Below are positions 1 through 7,896 of a stretch of DNA of 46,647 bases, piece by piece. Where the stretch lies: the NCBI GenBank assembly GCA_041627895.1, contig JBFKQC010000027.1:1-46647 (forward strand), in the 5' to 3' direction. The notes beneath the pieces are model-generated. The model made no database searches and was not told the origin of the DNA. It worked only from the letters and a program-made list of their open reading frames with translations. The translations under genes were made by a program, and so were the position numbers. Source of the DNA: JBFKQC01 sp041627895 (GTDB taxonomy: Bacteria > Pseudomonadota > Alphaproteobacteria > Rhodobacterales > Rhodobacteraceae). Every line of letters begins with the position of its first letter. The stretch's first letter is position 1.

Positions 1-60
1 AGAGGAGATCAAGAACCAGACAATCCGGCAACGCCGCTTGCAGCATCAGACCGCTGCCGC

Positions 61-309
61 CTAAACTCGAACAGAAACCGAACCAGAGCCTCCGTTACAA
101 AACGGCCCCAGAAGTCCGAAAAACCCTGACGACGGACACCATTTCAATACGTGGGCTACGCCGTTGTGATGGGTGCGCCAGGGATCACAGTCGACGCGGA
201 TCAAGACTGGCTTTGCGATGTCAAATTCGCATTTCACATACGCAGAACCATCTGGTCCACGATAAGTGCCGGAATCTGCATCGAATGACATGTCATTGAG
301 TTCTTGCAT
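61..309 (-). CDS. Small hypothetical protein coupled to the integrase
   Basis: This 82-residue protein is not recognised as any family. I chose the ATG at 309 because it overlaps the integrase stop codon (TGATG), an arrangement typical of translational coupling; an in-frame TTG at 324 is an alternative. The protein is soluble-looking, without a signal peptide or membrane segment. It has an acidic N-terminal half, a Trp-Arg-Thr-His-His patch near the middle and a Gly/Ser/Val-rich C-terminus, with three cysteines. Base composition is lower in GC than the rest of the window, as for the integrase, so both probably arrived together. A role as recombinase partner (for example a directionality or accessory factor) is possible but nothing in the sequence proves it. 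Confidence 0.55.
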   Translation of the reverse strand: MQELNDMSFDADSGTYRGPDGSAYVKCEFDIAKPVLIRVDCDPWRTHHNGVAHVLKWCPSSGFFGLLGPFCNGGSGSVSVRV

Positions 310-1547
310 CACAGGATTCCCCAAAATGGCTTTTCACTGGGTTGTGAGAAATCGAAAGCGGCAGCTCTTGCTGAATTTCGACGAGCGGTGTGGGTGTAGA
401 TCAACAGGCTCTCGTCGGAGCTCCAACCGCCCCAATACTTCATCTGTTGCCTCGCTCGCTCCCGGTCAGAGGAATTGGCCAGGCGATCGGCCGCAGCGTA
501 GATTCGGTTGAAGAAGGAGTGGCGAGCCCTGTGCCACTTGAACTCAATTCCCAAATCGCACGAAACCACTTTCGCGACTCGCTGGGCGCTGCTTCTTGCC
601 AAAGGCGAGCCGGTGTTCGAGATGAAGAGATATGGGTGGCTAAAGTTGATGCGCCTACGTTCCCGGCCAGTCTTGGCGCTCACCGCCTTTGTGAACCGGT
701 ATTCCGCAACGTATTTTGAGAACAGGTCGGGGAAGCTGCTGTTGGCGAAATAGGTTCCGAGGTCTCGGGAAAGTGTTTTGGGCCTCGGGGAATATTGACC
801 TCTCGGATCGGGCGCGTCGTCGCGTTCTTCGACGCGAACGATCTTGATGTATTTGGCCTCCCTGGTTGGGAGATCGACCATTCGAAACGCGAGCATCTCG
901 CTGATGCGGAGTCCATATTCGATGGACATGCGCCACATGACGTAGTTCCGGAAGTTGGCTCGGTTATCCGCGTCTCTGTTGTGGCTGAAGGCAAGAGATC
1001 TGAAGTATTGCTCGATCTCGAGGATTTCTTCCTCGGTGTAGTCCTCAGCGAACTCGCGGTAGGGAACGTTGCTTTGGGCGTCCTTCCAGAACTCCTTCTG
1101 GACCGCCCGGACATCGACCAAACGGCTGTGATGACCGTGCCGGACAAGTGCATAGCGTGCGCACCAATCCTCAAACTGTGCTGCGCCTCTCATGATCGCA
1201 TTCACAGTCTCGGTTTTTTGCGATGTTAGGTGTCCGGAGTTGTCAGCAGCCCTCTGCGTGAGCCATCGCTTGAAACTGCGAATTTGAGGCTCACTTAGCG
1301 GCTGCCCCTTCATCAACTGGGCCGTGGCAAGTCCGTCGGCTTCCTGGTCCCATGAGAGTAGAGCGGCTACATGCTCCAGCGCCTTCTTTATTGTTGACGG
1401 CGCATGAGAACATGATGCGAGATGTGACTCGTAAATTCCTCCCAGCAAACTCGACGAATGTGTTCGCCTGTCAATGAGGAGGTGCCTCTGCCTATGTCCT
1501 TCAACGCGCGTTGAAATCTGAAATCGCAAAACACCACTTTTCGGCAC
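309..1547 (-). CDS. Tyrosine recombinase / phage-type integrase
   Basis: Site-specific recombinase of the lambda-integrase family that cuts and rejoins DNA through a tyrosine nucleophile. The protein is 412 residues from a GTG start at 1547, supported by a GAGGAG Shine-Dalgarno at 1554-1559. The N-terminal part (about 50-150) looks like the core-binding SAM-like domain. The catalytic domain shows Arg214 in YGLRISE, the HxxRH box at 339-343 (HRARH), Trp375 in the GGWSS segment replacing the usual second histidine, and Tyr384 in LLIYTH as nucleophile. All key residues are present, so it is probably active. It lies in a lower-GC patch at the window edge and reads away from the core genes, as expected for an integrase near the end of an integrated element. 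Which element type it belongs to cannot be seen here. Confidence 0.9.
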   Translation of the reverse strand: MPKSGVLRFQISTRVEGHRQRHLLIDRRTHSSSLLGGIYESHLASCSHAPSTIKKALEHVAALLSWDQEADGLATAQLMKGQPLSEPQIRSFKRWLTQRAADNSGHLTSQKTETVNAIMRGAAQFEDWCARYALVRHGHHSRLVDVRAVQKEFWKDAQSNVPYREFAEDYTEEEILEIEQYFRSLAFSHNRDADNRANFRNYVMWRMSIEYGLRISEMLAFRMVDLPTREAKYIKIVRVEERDDAPDPRGQYSPRPKTLSRDLGTYFANSSFPDLFSKYVAEYRFTKAVSAKTGRERRRINFSHPYLFISNTGSPLARSSAQRVAKVVSCDLGIEFKWHRARHSFFNRIYAAADRLANSSDRERARQQMKYWGGWSSDESLLIYTHTARRNSARAAAFDFSQPSEKPFWGIL

Positions 1548-1596
1548 TGTAAACTCCTCGCACGCCTGGATGGACTGCTACCGTATGAAAACATTG

Positions 1597-1674
1597 GCCT
1601 TTTCTGAAAAACCAAAATTTTTCATTTTTGGGTGCGAGATGAGAAACCCACCTTCTCAGATTAGCTGGTTTCTC
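1597..1674. repeat. AT-rich inverted repeats upstream of the integrase (possible attachment or regulatory site)
   Basis: The stretch between the integrase start and the BI-1 terminator is AT-rich and full of small inverted repeats. The clearest is GAGAAACC at 1641-1648 with its exact complement GGTTTCTC at 1667-1674, separated by 18 bases. A TGAAAA/TTTTCA pair lies just before it. Such paired arms next to an integrase are compatible with a recombination site or an integrase operator, and the GC step to the core genome falls here. No duplicate copy (attL/attR pair) is visible in this window, so the role is only inferred. Confidence 0.35.
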
Positions 1675-1694
1675 TGATGTTCGTCTTGGGAGCG

Positions 1695-1725
1695 AAAAAG
1701 CCTGCCAAGTCAGCGACTTGGCAGG
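1695..1725 (-). terminator. Rho-independent terminator of the BI-1 gene
   Basis: A perfect 10-bp stem (CCTGCCAAGT at 1701-1710 and ACTTGGCAGG at 1716-1725) with a 5-base loop is followed, reading leftward, by a run of five U (complement of 1695-1699). It sits about 30 bases past the stop of the leftward BI-1 gene, where a terminator is expected, and separates it from the integrase region. Confidence 0.85.
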
Positions 1726-1757
1726 CCATTGCTGTCCTTCAGGATTGCAGCAGGGGT

Positions 1758-2498
1758 TTACTCTCTGTTTCCTAAGAATGACAGCAGGAACATGAAGAGG
1801 TTGATGAAGTCGAGATAGAGGTTCAGCGCCCCCATGATCGCCGACTTGCCAAGCCACTCGGCATCCATCGCATGCGCGTGCTGGATGTAGTCGTTCTTGA
1901 TCCGCTGGGTGTCGTAGGCGGTGAGCCCGGCGAAGATCAGCACGCCGAGGATCGAGACCGCGAAGTGGATCGCGGGCGAGCCGAGGAAGATGTTGACGAT
2001 CGAGGCCACGATCAGGCCGATCACGCCCATGATCAGGAACGCGCCCCAGCCCGAGATGTCCTTCTTCGTCGTGTAGCCCCACAGCGACAGCCCGGCGAAA
2101 GCGATCGAGGTCACCAGGAAGGTCTGCGCGATCGAGATGCCGGTGAAGGCCGCGAAGATCCAGGAAATCGACAGGCCCATCGCCGCGGCGAAGACGTAGA
2201 AGAAGGTCTGCGCGCCTGCGGCGGAAAGCCGGTTGATCGCCGCGCCGAACGCGAAGACCATGATCAGCGGCAGGAACATCGCGATCCAGCCGAGGATGTT
2301 GGGCTGCAGCGTGATCGGGTCGCGGAAGATCGACAGCAGCACGTCGCTGGTGCCGACCGCCCAGGCCACACCGGCAGTCACCAGAAGACCCACGGACATC
2401 GTGCCGTAGACCTTGTTCATGTGGGCCCGAAGGCCCTCGTCGATCTCGGCCGTACGGACGCCGATCTGCGCCGCGCGGGCCGTTTGATAGTCAGCCAT
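1758..2498 (-). CDS. Bax inhibitor-1 / YccA family membrane protein
   Basis: Integral inner-membrane protein of 246 residues, the usual length for the bacterial BI-1/YccA (TMBIM-related) family. After a hydrophilic N-terminus of about 30 residues there are roughly seven hydrophobic segments. They include the family-like stretches around NKVYGTMSVGLLVTAG near the start and the Gly-Leu-Thr-Ala-Tyr-Asp-Thr-Gln segment near residue 190, close to a conserved acidic residue. Characterised relatives conduct calcium or modulate membrane proteases such as FtsH; the substrate here is unknown. The ATG at 2498 is preceded by GGAGG. It is a single-gene unit with its own terminator. The family call is firm; the function is not. 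Confidence 0.92.
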   Translation of the reverse strand: MADYQTARAAQIGVRTAEIDEGLRAHMNKVYGTMSVGLLVTAGVAWAVGTSDVLLSIFRDPITLQPNILGWIAMFLPLIMVFAFGAAINRLSAAGAQTFFYVFAAAMGLSISWIFAAFTGISIAQTFLVTSIAFAGLSLWGYTTKKDISGWGAFLIMGVIGLIVASIVNIFLGSPAIHFAVSILGVLIFAGLTAYDTQRIKNDYIQHAHAMDAEWLGKSAIMGALNLYLDFINLFMFLLSFLGNRE

Positions 2499-2618
2499 GT
2501 ATCGCCTCCAAGAATTCCACGAGGCGGCGCGAGCCGCCCTTGCCCCTGAATATCGGCAAGGACGGCCCGTAATTCAAGGTTTTCCCGGCCTCTGGCCGAC
2601 CAAAAGGCCCGGGCTTGC

Positions 2619-2840
2619 TCAGCGGCGCCAATGCGCCGGCGCGTCCCAGGCGGGGCGCTCGGATTCGCGCCGGGCCTCGTCGCGGGTCAGGCCGATGTCG
2701 CGCAACAGGTGATCGTCGAGTTCGGCCAGCGAGCGGCGCTGGCGCCAGAGCGCCTCGATATTCAGCAGGCGGTCGAAAAACGTCGCGCGGTCAGTGGGTT
2801 GCGTGGAGAGGCCGAATTTTTTTTGGCTGCGGGTGGTCAT
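2619..2840 (-). CDS. DUF1127 small protein
   Basis: This 73-residue basic protein has the DUF1127 signature in its C-terminal half: the RRSLAELDDHLLRDIGL segment at 36-52, followed by TRDEARRES. Small arginine-rich DUF1127 proteins are abundant in alphaproteobacteria. Some relatives bind RNA or affect phosphate and nitrogen physiology, but no role can be assigned here. The ATG at 2840 is preferred over an upstream in-frame start because AAAGGA lies just before it and the extension lacks family similarity. It is divergent from the LysR gene at 2965, and DUF1127 genes often pair with such regulators, so it may be the regulator's target. Confidence 0.88.
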   Translation of the reverse strand: MTTRSQKKFGLSTQPTDRATFFDRLLNIEALWRQRRSLAELDDHLLRDIGLTRDEARRESERPAWDAPAHWRR

Positions 2841-2881
2841 GGGACTGATCCTTTCGGTTTCGTGAACCTTTCGCAGGGTTT

Positions 2882-2934
2882 CATCAAATTGCTTGATGTA
2901 CATGGCGGAATGTGGTTCATTCTTCAAATGAATG
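2882..2934. promoter_or_regulatory. Inverted repeats between DUF1127 and LysR genes (candidate LysR operator)
   Basis: The 124-base divergent intergenic region holds two small palindromic elements: CATCAA at 2882-2887 facing TTGATG at 2893-2898 (5-base spacer), and CATTC at 2918-2922 facing GAATG at 2930-2934. LysR regulators commonly bind such dyads between themselves and a divergently transcribed target. Binding by the neighbouring LysR is inferred from position only. The first dyad is not an FNR box, because its half-sites point the wrong way and the spacer is five bases. Confidence 0.4.
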
Positions 2935-2964
2935 TTTTTGAGGTGATCCATCAGGAGATGTGAT

Positions 2965-3846
2965 ATGCCACGAAATCTGGACCTGACCGCCCTGCGCTCG
3001 TTCGTCACCGTTGCGGAAACCGGCGGGGTCACGCGGGCCGCAGGGTTTCTGAACCTGACACAATCGGCGGTTTCGATGCAGCTGAAACGGCTGGAAGAGG
3101 CGCTGGGGCTGCAGCTTCTGGACCGGTCGGCGCGCAGCGTGTCGCTGACCGCGGCGGGGGACCAGTTGATGGGCTATGCCCGGCGCATGGTCGATCTGAA
3201 CGACGAGGTGCTGTCGCGGCTGACCGATGACGACTACAAGGGCGAGATCGTGATCGGGGTGCCTGAGGACATCCTCTATCCCGGCATCCCGCAGGTGCTG
3301 AACCGGTTCCACGCCGAGTTCCCGCGGATGAAGGTGCAGCTGGTGTCGTCCTACACCAACGAGTTGAAGTCGCTCTACGGCAGCGGCGCGGTGACGCTGT
3401 ACCTCGCGACCGAGGACGAGGCCGAGCCGGGCGGCGAGACGCTGGCGGTGCTGCCCCTGCGCTGGATCGGCGCGCCGGACGGGCGGGCGTGGCGGCACCG
3501 GCCGCTGAGGGTGGCGTTCTGCAACAAGTGCCGGTTCCGCCAGCCCGCCTTGCGCGCGCTCGACAATGCCGGCATTCCCTGGGAGATGGCGATCGAGTCC
3601 GGGTCGGACCGGGCGATCGAGGCGACCATCGGCGCCGATCTGGCGGTCGGCGCGATGCTGGAGGGCCATCACGCACGGCGCACCGAGCCGGTCGCCCATG
3701 GCGGGGCGCTGCCGGAGCTGAGCGAGCAGCAGATCAACCTTTACGTTCCAAAGGACACCGGCAACCGGGCGCTCGTGGCGCTGGCAGACCTGATCCGGCA
3801 GGCCTATGCGACGCCGGTGGCGAAAGAGCTGCTCAGGGCCGGATGA
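2965..3846 (+). CDS. LysR family transcriptional regulator
   Basis: DNA-binding regulator of 293 residues, the normal LysR length. The winged helix-turn-helix occupies about residues 5-64, with the family-typical AAGFLNLTQSAVSMQLKRLE stretch and the LDRSARSVSLTAAG segment after it. A two-lobed effector-binding domain follows from about residue 90 (GEIVIGVPEDI). The effector cannot be predicted. The ATG has AGGAG shortly upstream. It is divergent from the DUF1127 gene, which is a likely target, and it runs tail to tail into the dehydrogenase gene with a 14-base overlap of coding ends (3833-3846). Confidence 0.93.
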   Translation: MPRNLDLTALRSFVTVAETGGVTRAAGFLNLTQSAVSMQLKRLEEALGLQLLDRSARSVSLTAAGDQLMGYARRMVDLNDEVLSRLTDDDYKGEIVIGVPEDILYPGIPQVLNRFHAEFPRMKVQLVSSYTNELKSLYGSGAVTLYLATEDEAEPGGETLAVLPLRWIGAPDGRAWRHRPLRVAFCNKCRFRQPALRALDNAGIPWEMAIESGSDRAIEATIGADLAVGAMLEGHHARRTEPVAHGGALPELSEQQINLYVPKDTGNRALVALADLIRQAYATPVAKELLRAG

Positions 3847-4792
3847 TCACCTTGCCGGTGGCTTCGCGGCGGCGCAGCAGATCCAGCGCCTCGGCTGCGC
3901 GGCCGAGCGGCAGGACGTGGCTGATATGCGGTTTCAGCCGGCCGGCTTCGTACCAGCGGAACAGCGCGGCGATGCTGGCGGCCATCGCCTCGGGCGCGAA
4001 CCGCAGGTAGCCGCCCCAGTTCAGCCCGATCACGTCGAGGTTCTTGACCAGCAGGTGATTGGCCGGGATCGGCGGCACCTCGCCGCTGGCGAAGCCGATG
4101 GTCAGGATGCGGCCCTCGGGGTTCGTGGCGCGGAATGCCGCGGTGAACTGCGCGCCGCCCACCGGGTCATAGACCACGTCCGCCCCGCCGAGCGCCCTGA
4201 CCGCGTCGCGGATATCCGCCGTGGCGCTGTCGATCAGGTGATCGGCGCCGGCGGCCTGCGCCACGGCCAGCCTGTCGGCGCCGCGGGCGCAGGCGATGAC
4301 CCGGGCGCCGATCAGCTTGCCGATCTCGACCGCGGTCAGCCCGACGCCGCCCGCCGCGCCGAGCACCAGCAGCGTCTCGCCCGGTTCCAGCCGCGCGCGG
4401 CGGGTCAGCGCGAGGTGGCTGGTGCCGTGCGCGATCAGCAGCGCCGCCGCATCGTCGAACGGCATCGCGTCGGGCAGCGCCACGGCGCGCGCGGCCGGAA
4501 AGACGCCGTACTCCGCCATGCCGCCCCGGCCGGAATAGACCGCGACGCGGGTGCCGGGGGCGGGCGCGGTCACGCCCGCGCCGAGCGCGGTGACGGTGCC
4601 GGCAAGCTCCATCCCCAACGTGACCGGCGGGTCGGGGCGGTCCTGATAGCGGCCCTCGATCATAAGAAGATCGGCGAAGTTGACGGCCGAGGCGGCGATG
4701 CGCACCTGCACCTCGCCGGGGCCCGGCGCGGGCACCGGAACCTCTCGCAGCGCCGGTTCGGCGCCGTAGCCGTCGATCAGAAACGCCTTCAT
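3833..4792 (-). CDS. NADPH:quinone oxidoreductase-like MDR family protein
   Basis: Medium-chain dehydrogenase/reductase of the zinc-independent quinone-oxidoreductase group, 319 residues. The N-terminal GroES-like fold (about 1-120) contains the NFADLLMIEGRYQ stretch and the LGMELAGTVTALG segment. The Rossmann domain shows the NADPH loop LGAAGGVGLTAVEIGKLIGA at about 140-160, followed by YDPVGG. It lacks the cysteine/histidine pattern of zinc alcohol dehydrogenases. I chose the ATG at 4792 (MKAFLIDGYG), the standard family beginning, over an in-frame ATG at 4822. The natural substrate is unknown; relatives reduce quinones or activated alkenes. Confidence 0.9.
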   Translation of the reverse strand: MKAFLIDGYGAEPALREVPVPAPGPGEVQVRIAASAVNFADLLMIEGRYQDRPDPPVTLGMELAGTVTALGAGVTAPAPGTRVAVYSGRGGMAEYGVFPAARAVALPDAMPFDDAAALLIAHGTSHLALTRRARLEPGETLLVLGAAGGVGLTAVEIGKLIGARVIACARGADRLAVAQAAGADHLIDSATADIRDAVRALGGADVVYDPVGGAQFTAAFRATNPEGRILTIGFASGEVPPIPANHLLVKNLDVIGLNWGGYLRFAPEAMAASIAALFRWYEAGRLKPHISHVLPLGRAAEALDLLRRREATGKVIIRP

Positions 4793-4878
4793 CGCGCGCC
4801 TCAATGCCCCGAACGCGGGCACCCCGGCAAGCCGATTCCCGGCGCGCCGGGGGCGTGGCGTGCGGCAAGAGGGTGACG

Positions 4879-4886
4879 TTACGTAA
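4879..4886. promoter_or_regulatory. TTACGTAA palindrome upstream of the dehydrogenase gene
   Basis: A perfect 8-bp palindrome TTACGTAA sits inside TGACGTTACGTAAAC, about 90 bases before the leftward dehydrogenase start. Repeated ACGT cores of this kind resemble operators of MerR-type acyl-CoA catabolism regulators (LiuR-like), but only one element is seen and no MerR gene is nearby. The role is speculative. Confidence 0.25.
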
Positions 4887-4940
4887 ACTTCGTGGATTTT
4901 CCGGCCGATCCCGCGACAATCGGAACATACAACCCTGTGT

Positions 4941-5041
4941 TGAGTGTCCGTTGGGCGACACTCACCCGCGGCTTTTTCCTTTTCGCGCGCTTTTTTCCCA
5001 GGAAAGACAGGGCGTTGCCGATACCTACCTAAAAAGACAGG
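4941..5041 (+). promoter_or_regulatory. Structured T-rich leader of the XRE regulator gene
   Basis: The 314-base gap between the dehydrogenase and XRE genes is not empty. It contains a perfect 8-bp stem (TGAGTGTC at 4941-4948 and GACACTCA at 4957-4964, 8-base loop). T-rich tracts follow at about 4972-4980 and 4991-4996. The 9-mer AAAGACAGG then occurs twice, at 5003-5011 and 5033-5041, exactly 30 bases apart (about three helical turns). The hairpin plus T tract could be a terminator or attenuator on the plus strand although no gene is seen before it. The spaced repeats look like binding sites for the XRE regulator or another dimer. All of this is inference. Confidence 0.35.
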
Positions 5042-5106
5042 TTGAGCGAATTCGAAGCGACATGGTTTCTGTCCCTACCTTCTGAAGTTGTAAGGAGTAA
5101 ACGAAT

Positions 5107-5484
5107 ATGAAGCATCCGGTGGATGTTCATGTCGGCAAGCGGGTCCGCCACCGCCGGTGGATGGTCGGCATGACACAACAACAACTGGCCAGCAAGGTCG
5201 GGATCAAATTTCAGCAGATCCAGAAATACGAAACCGGGATGAACCGGATCAGCGCGTCGCGGCTGTGGGATATCGCCGAGGCACTGTCGGTTCCGGTGAG
5301 CTTCTTCTTCGAAGGGATCGAGGAAGGCGCCGACGCGCCCGAGGCCCGCGGCGACGCGGTGCCCGGCGACATCCTGGCCGACAAGGAAGCGTTGGAACTC
5401 GTCCGGTCCTATTACCAGATTCCCGAAGTGCAGCGCCGCCGTCTGTTCGAACTGGCGCGCGCGATCAGCGAGGACGCCGCCTGA
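5107..5484 (+). CDS. XRE family helix-turn-helix regulator
   Basis: DNA-binding protein of 125 residues with a Cro/C1-type helix-turn-helix at about 9-65. The recognition region is TQQQLASKVGIKFQQIQKYE followed by NRISASRLWDIAEALSVPVSFFFEG. This motif set is common to chromosomal XRE regulators of alphaproteobacteria that keep a short acidic linker and a C-terminal helical segment (about 90-125, ending in LFELARAISEDAA). The ATG is preceded by AAGGAG at 5092-5097. It has a long leader with a hairpin and a spaced direct repeat, which suggests autoregulation. Targets cannot be told from this window. Confidence 0.92.
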   Translation: MKHPVDVHVGKRVRHRRWMVGMTQQQLASKVGIKFQQIQKYETGMNRISASRLWDIAEALSVPVSFFFEGIEEGADAPEARGDAVPGDILADKEALELVRSYYQIPEVQRRRLFELARAISEDAA

Positions 5485-5546
5485 GGCGACCTTGACGGCG
5501 GACGGCGCAGACCTTACCGCCCCGGAAACGGGAGAGCGATGCGGTG

Positions 5547-6353
5547 ATGTCTGCGGCGGATGTGAGTAACGAGTTGCGCGGCGTGCTGCTGGGCACGGCG
5601 CATCGGTTGGCAGATGCGGCCCGCACGGCGATCCTGCCGTATTTCCGGACGGATGGCCTGCGGGCCGACAGCAAGGCGGGGCACCGCTTTGACCCGGTCA
5701 CCGCGGCCGATCGCGACGCCGAGGCGGCGATGCGCGCGGTGCTGGCAAAGGCCCGCCCCGACGACGGCATCCTGGGCGAAGAATTCGCTCCCGCCGCGGG
5801 GACCAGCGGGCTGACCTGGGTTCTCGACCCGATCGACGGCACGCGCGGGTTCATCTCGGGCACGCCGACCTGGGGCGTGCTGATCGCGGTGTCGGACGCC
5901 GATGGTCCCATCTTGGGCGTGATCGACCAGCCCTATATCGGCGAGCGCTTCGTCGGCGGGCTCGGCATCGCCGAGTTCGTGGGGCCGGCGGGCCGGCGCG
6001 CGCTGGCGACGCGCGCGACCGACCGGCTGGAGCATGCGACGATCTTCACCACCTTTCCCGAGGTCGGCACGCCCGAAGAGGGCGCCGCCTTTCACCGTCT
6101 GGCGGCGCGCTGCAACCTGACGCGCTATGGCATGGATTGCTATGCCTATGCGCTGGTGGCGGCCGGGCAGGTCGACCTGGTGGTCGAGGCCGGGCTGCAC
6201 GCCTACGACGTCCACGCGCCGATCGCGGTGATCGAGGCCGCGGGCGGCGTGGTCAGCGACTGGCGGGGCGGGCCGGCCCATGGCGGGGGCAGGGTGCTGG
6301 CGGCGGCGAACCCGGCGCTGCACCAAGCGGCGCTGAAGGCGCTGGGTGCTTGA
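5547..6353 (+). CDS. hisN: Inositol monophosphatase family enzyme, HisN-like (probable histidinol-phosphatase)
   Basis: Magnesium-dependent sugar/polyol phosphatase of 268 residues. The metal-binding motifs of the IMPase fold are intact: Glu pair at 78-79 (LGEE), DPIDGT at 94-99, and the C-terminal YDVHAPIAVIEAAGG block from about 220 with the catalytic-site Asp221. The overall pattern, with DPIDGTRGF rather than DPLDGTTN, resembles HisN-type histidinol-phosphate phosphatases rather than SuhB, so a step in histidine biosynthesis is likely. No other his genes are adjacent, so specificity stays inferred. The ATG at 5547 directly follows an in-frame GTG at 5544; GGGAG lies upstream. Confidence 0.8.
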   Translation: MSAADVSNELRGVLLGTAHRLADAARTAILPYFRTDGLRADSKAGHRFDPVTAADRDAEAAMRAVLAKARPDDGILGEEFAPAAGTSGLTWVLDPIDGTRGFISGTPTWGVLIAVSDADGPILGVIDQPYIGERFVGGLGIAEFVGPAGRRALATRATDRLEHATIFTTFPEVGTPEEGAAFHRLAARCNLTRYGMDCYAYALVAAGQVDLVVEAGLHAYDVHAPIAVIEAAGGVVSDWRGGPAHGGGRVLAAANPALHQAALKALGA

Positions 6354-6465
6354 GGCAGGCCGCCTGATCGGCTAGGGTGCGCCCGCCACGGCGAGTCCTT
6401 GCCCGCTTCTGTCGCCGCGCGCCTCCGATCACAACCGAACGGGCCCTTGCGACGCGGAGGGTCAT

Positions 6466-7803
6466 GTGACGGAAATTCTTATCAAAAACGCCGATATCGT
6501 GGCGACGATGGACGACGCGCGGCGCGAGCTTGCGGGCGCGGACGTGCTGTTGCGGGACGGGCAGATCGCCGCCGTGGGTCACGGGCTGGCCAGTGCCGGC
6601 GAGATCGTCGATGCCGCGGGCTGCGTGGTGACGCCCGGCCTGGTGAACACCCATCACCACCTGTTCCAGACCCTGACCCGCGCCGTGCCGGGGGCGCAGG
6701 ACGCGCTGCTTTTCGGCTGGCTGACAAGGCTTTACCCGATCTGGGCGCGGTTCGGGCCGGAAGAGATGCGGGTTTCGGCCACGGTCGGGCTGGCGGAACT
6801 GGCGCTGTCGGGCTGCACGCTGAGCTCGGATCACCTGTACCTCTATCCGAACGGCGCGCGGCTTGACGATACGATTCAGGCGGCGGCCGAGGTCGGGCTG
6901 CGGTTTCATCCGACCCGCGGCGCGATGTCGATCGGCGAGAGCGCGGGCGGCTTGCCGCCGGATTCGCTGGTCGAGCGCGAGGCGGATATTCTCGAAGATT
7001 GCCAGAGGGTTGTGGATGCGTTCCACGATCCGCGCCCGGGCGCGATGGTCCGTGTCGGCATCGCGCCCTGCTCGCCGTTTACCGTCAGCCGCGACCTGAT
7101 GCGCGATGCCGCGGTTCTGGCCCGCGACAAGGGGGTGATGCTGCATACGCATCTTGCCGAGAACGACGAGGATATCCGCTACAGCGAAGCGAAGTTCGGC
7201 TGCAGGCCGGGGCAATATGCCGAGGATCTGGGCTGGACGGGCGCGGATGTCTGGCACGCGCATTGCGTCAAGCTGGACGGGCAAGAGATTGATCTCTTTG
7301 CGAAATCCGGAACCGGCGTGGCGCATTGCCCGTGCTCGAACTGCCGGCTGGGGTCGGGGATCGCGCCGGTGAGGCGGCTGCGTGACGCGGGCGTGCGCGT
7401 CGGTCTGGGGGTCGACGGGTCGGCCAGCAACGACGCGGGCAACCTGGCCGCCGAGGCGCGGGTCGCGATGCTGTTGCAGCGCGTGGCGAACGGCGCCGGC
7501 GCGATGAGCGCGCGCGAGGCGCTTCAGATCGCCACCCGCGGCGGCGCCGAGGTGCTGGGCCGCGATGATTGCGGTGTGATTTCAGAAGGTTACAGGGCGG
7601 ACCTGGCGATCTGGGACGTCAGCGGCATCGACAGCGCCGGGTCCTGGGACCCCGCGGCGCTGTTGCTGGCGGGGCCGACCAAGGTGCGCGATCTGTTCGT
7701 CGAAGGCCGCCAAGTGGTGCGGGACGGGCAGCTGGCGACGGTCGATCTGGCCCAGGCGGTGGAGCGCCAGACCGCGCTCGCGCGGCGGCTGGCGGCGGGC
7801 TGA
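6466..7803 (+). CDS. 8-oxoguanine deaminase-like amidohydrolase
   Basis: Metal-dependent cytosolic deaminase of 445 residues in the amidohydrolase superfamily (ATZ/TRZ-like). The metal-binding HxH is in NTHHHLFQTLTR near residue 62. Further ligands lie in HTHLAEN (about 226), the HCVKLDG histidine (about 262) and the GVDGSASND aspartate (about 318). The NTHHH...LTR signature and length match characterised 8-oxoguanine deaminases, which convert 8-oxoguanine to urate. The start is GTG at 6466, set by CGGAGGG at 6455-6461. The gene faces a guanine deaminase gene at 8026-9318, so two purine-base deaminases sit together. Isoguanine or another triazine/purine substrate remains possible. Confidence 0.85.
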   Translation: MTEILIKNADIVATMDDARRELAGADVLLRDGQIAAVGHGLASAGEIVDAAGCVVTPGLVNTHHHLFQTLTRAVPGAQDALLFGWLTRLYPIWARFGPEEMRVSATVGLAELALSGCTLSSDHLYLYPNGARLDDTIQAAAEVGLRFHPTRGAMSIGESAGGLPPDSLVEREADILEDCQRVVDAFHDPRPGAMVRVGIAPCSPFTVSRDLMRDAAVLARDKGVMLHTHLAENDEDIRYSEAKFGCRPGQYAEDLGWTGADVWHAHCVKLDGQEIDLFAKSGTGVAHCPCSNCRLGSGIAPVRRLRDAGVRVGLGVDGSASNDAGNLAAEARVAMLLQRVANGAGAMSAREALQIATRGGAEVLGRDDCGVISEGYRADLAIWDVSGIDSAGSWDPAALLLAGPTKVRDLFVEGRQVVRDGQLATVDLAQAVERQTALARRLAAG

Positions 7804-7820
7804 AAGCCCGCGAAAATCGA

Positions 7821-7864
7821 CGTCGGTATTACGTATGTATTGCGTCGGTATCGCGTCGGTGGAA
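7821..7864. repeat. Imperfect 11-bp tandem repeat (four units)
   Basis: Four consecutive 11-base units start at 7821, 7832, 7843 and 7854. Three begin with CGTCGGT and the second with CGTATGT. The period equals about one DNA helical turn, so repeats would face the same side of the helix. It lies just past the stop of the 8-oxoguanine deaminase gene, in the gap between two convergent genes. No known element was recognised. Confidence 0.5.
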
Positions 7865-7896
7865 TTCCCGTCGCGTGAGGTTTGCAAAGCTGCAAA

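Noticed and set aside
61..1547. RIT-type element with three consecutive tyrosine recombinases.
   Set aside because: The gene coupled to the integrase encodes an 82-residue protein without recombinase residues; further genes are outside the window.
2882..2898. FNR box before the DUF1127 gene.
   Set aside because: Half-sites are ordered ATCAA then TTGAT with five bases between, the reverse of an FNR site.
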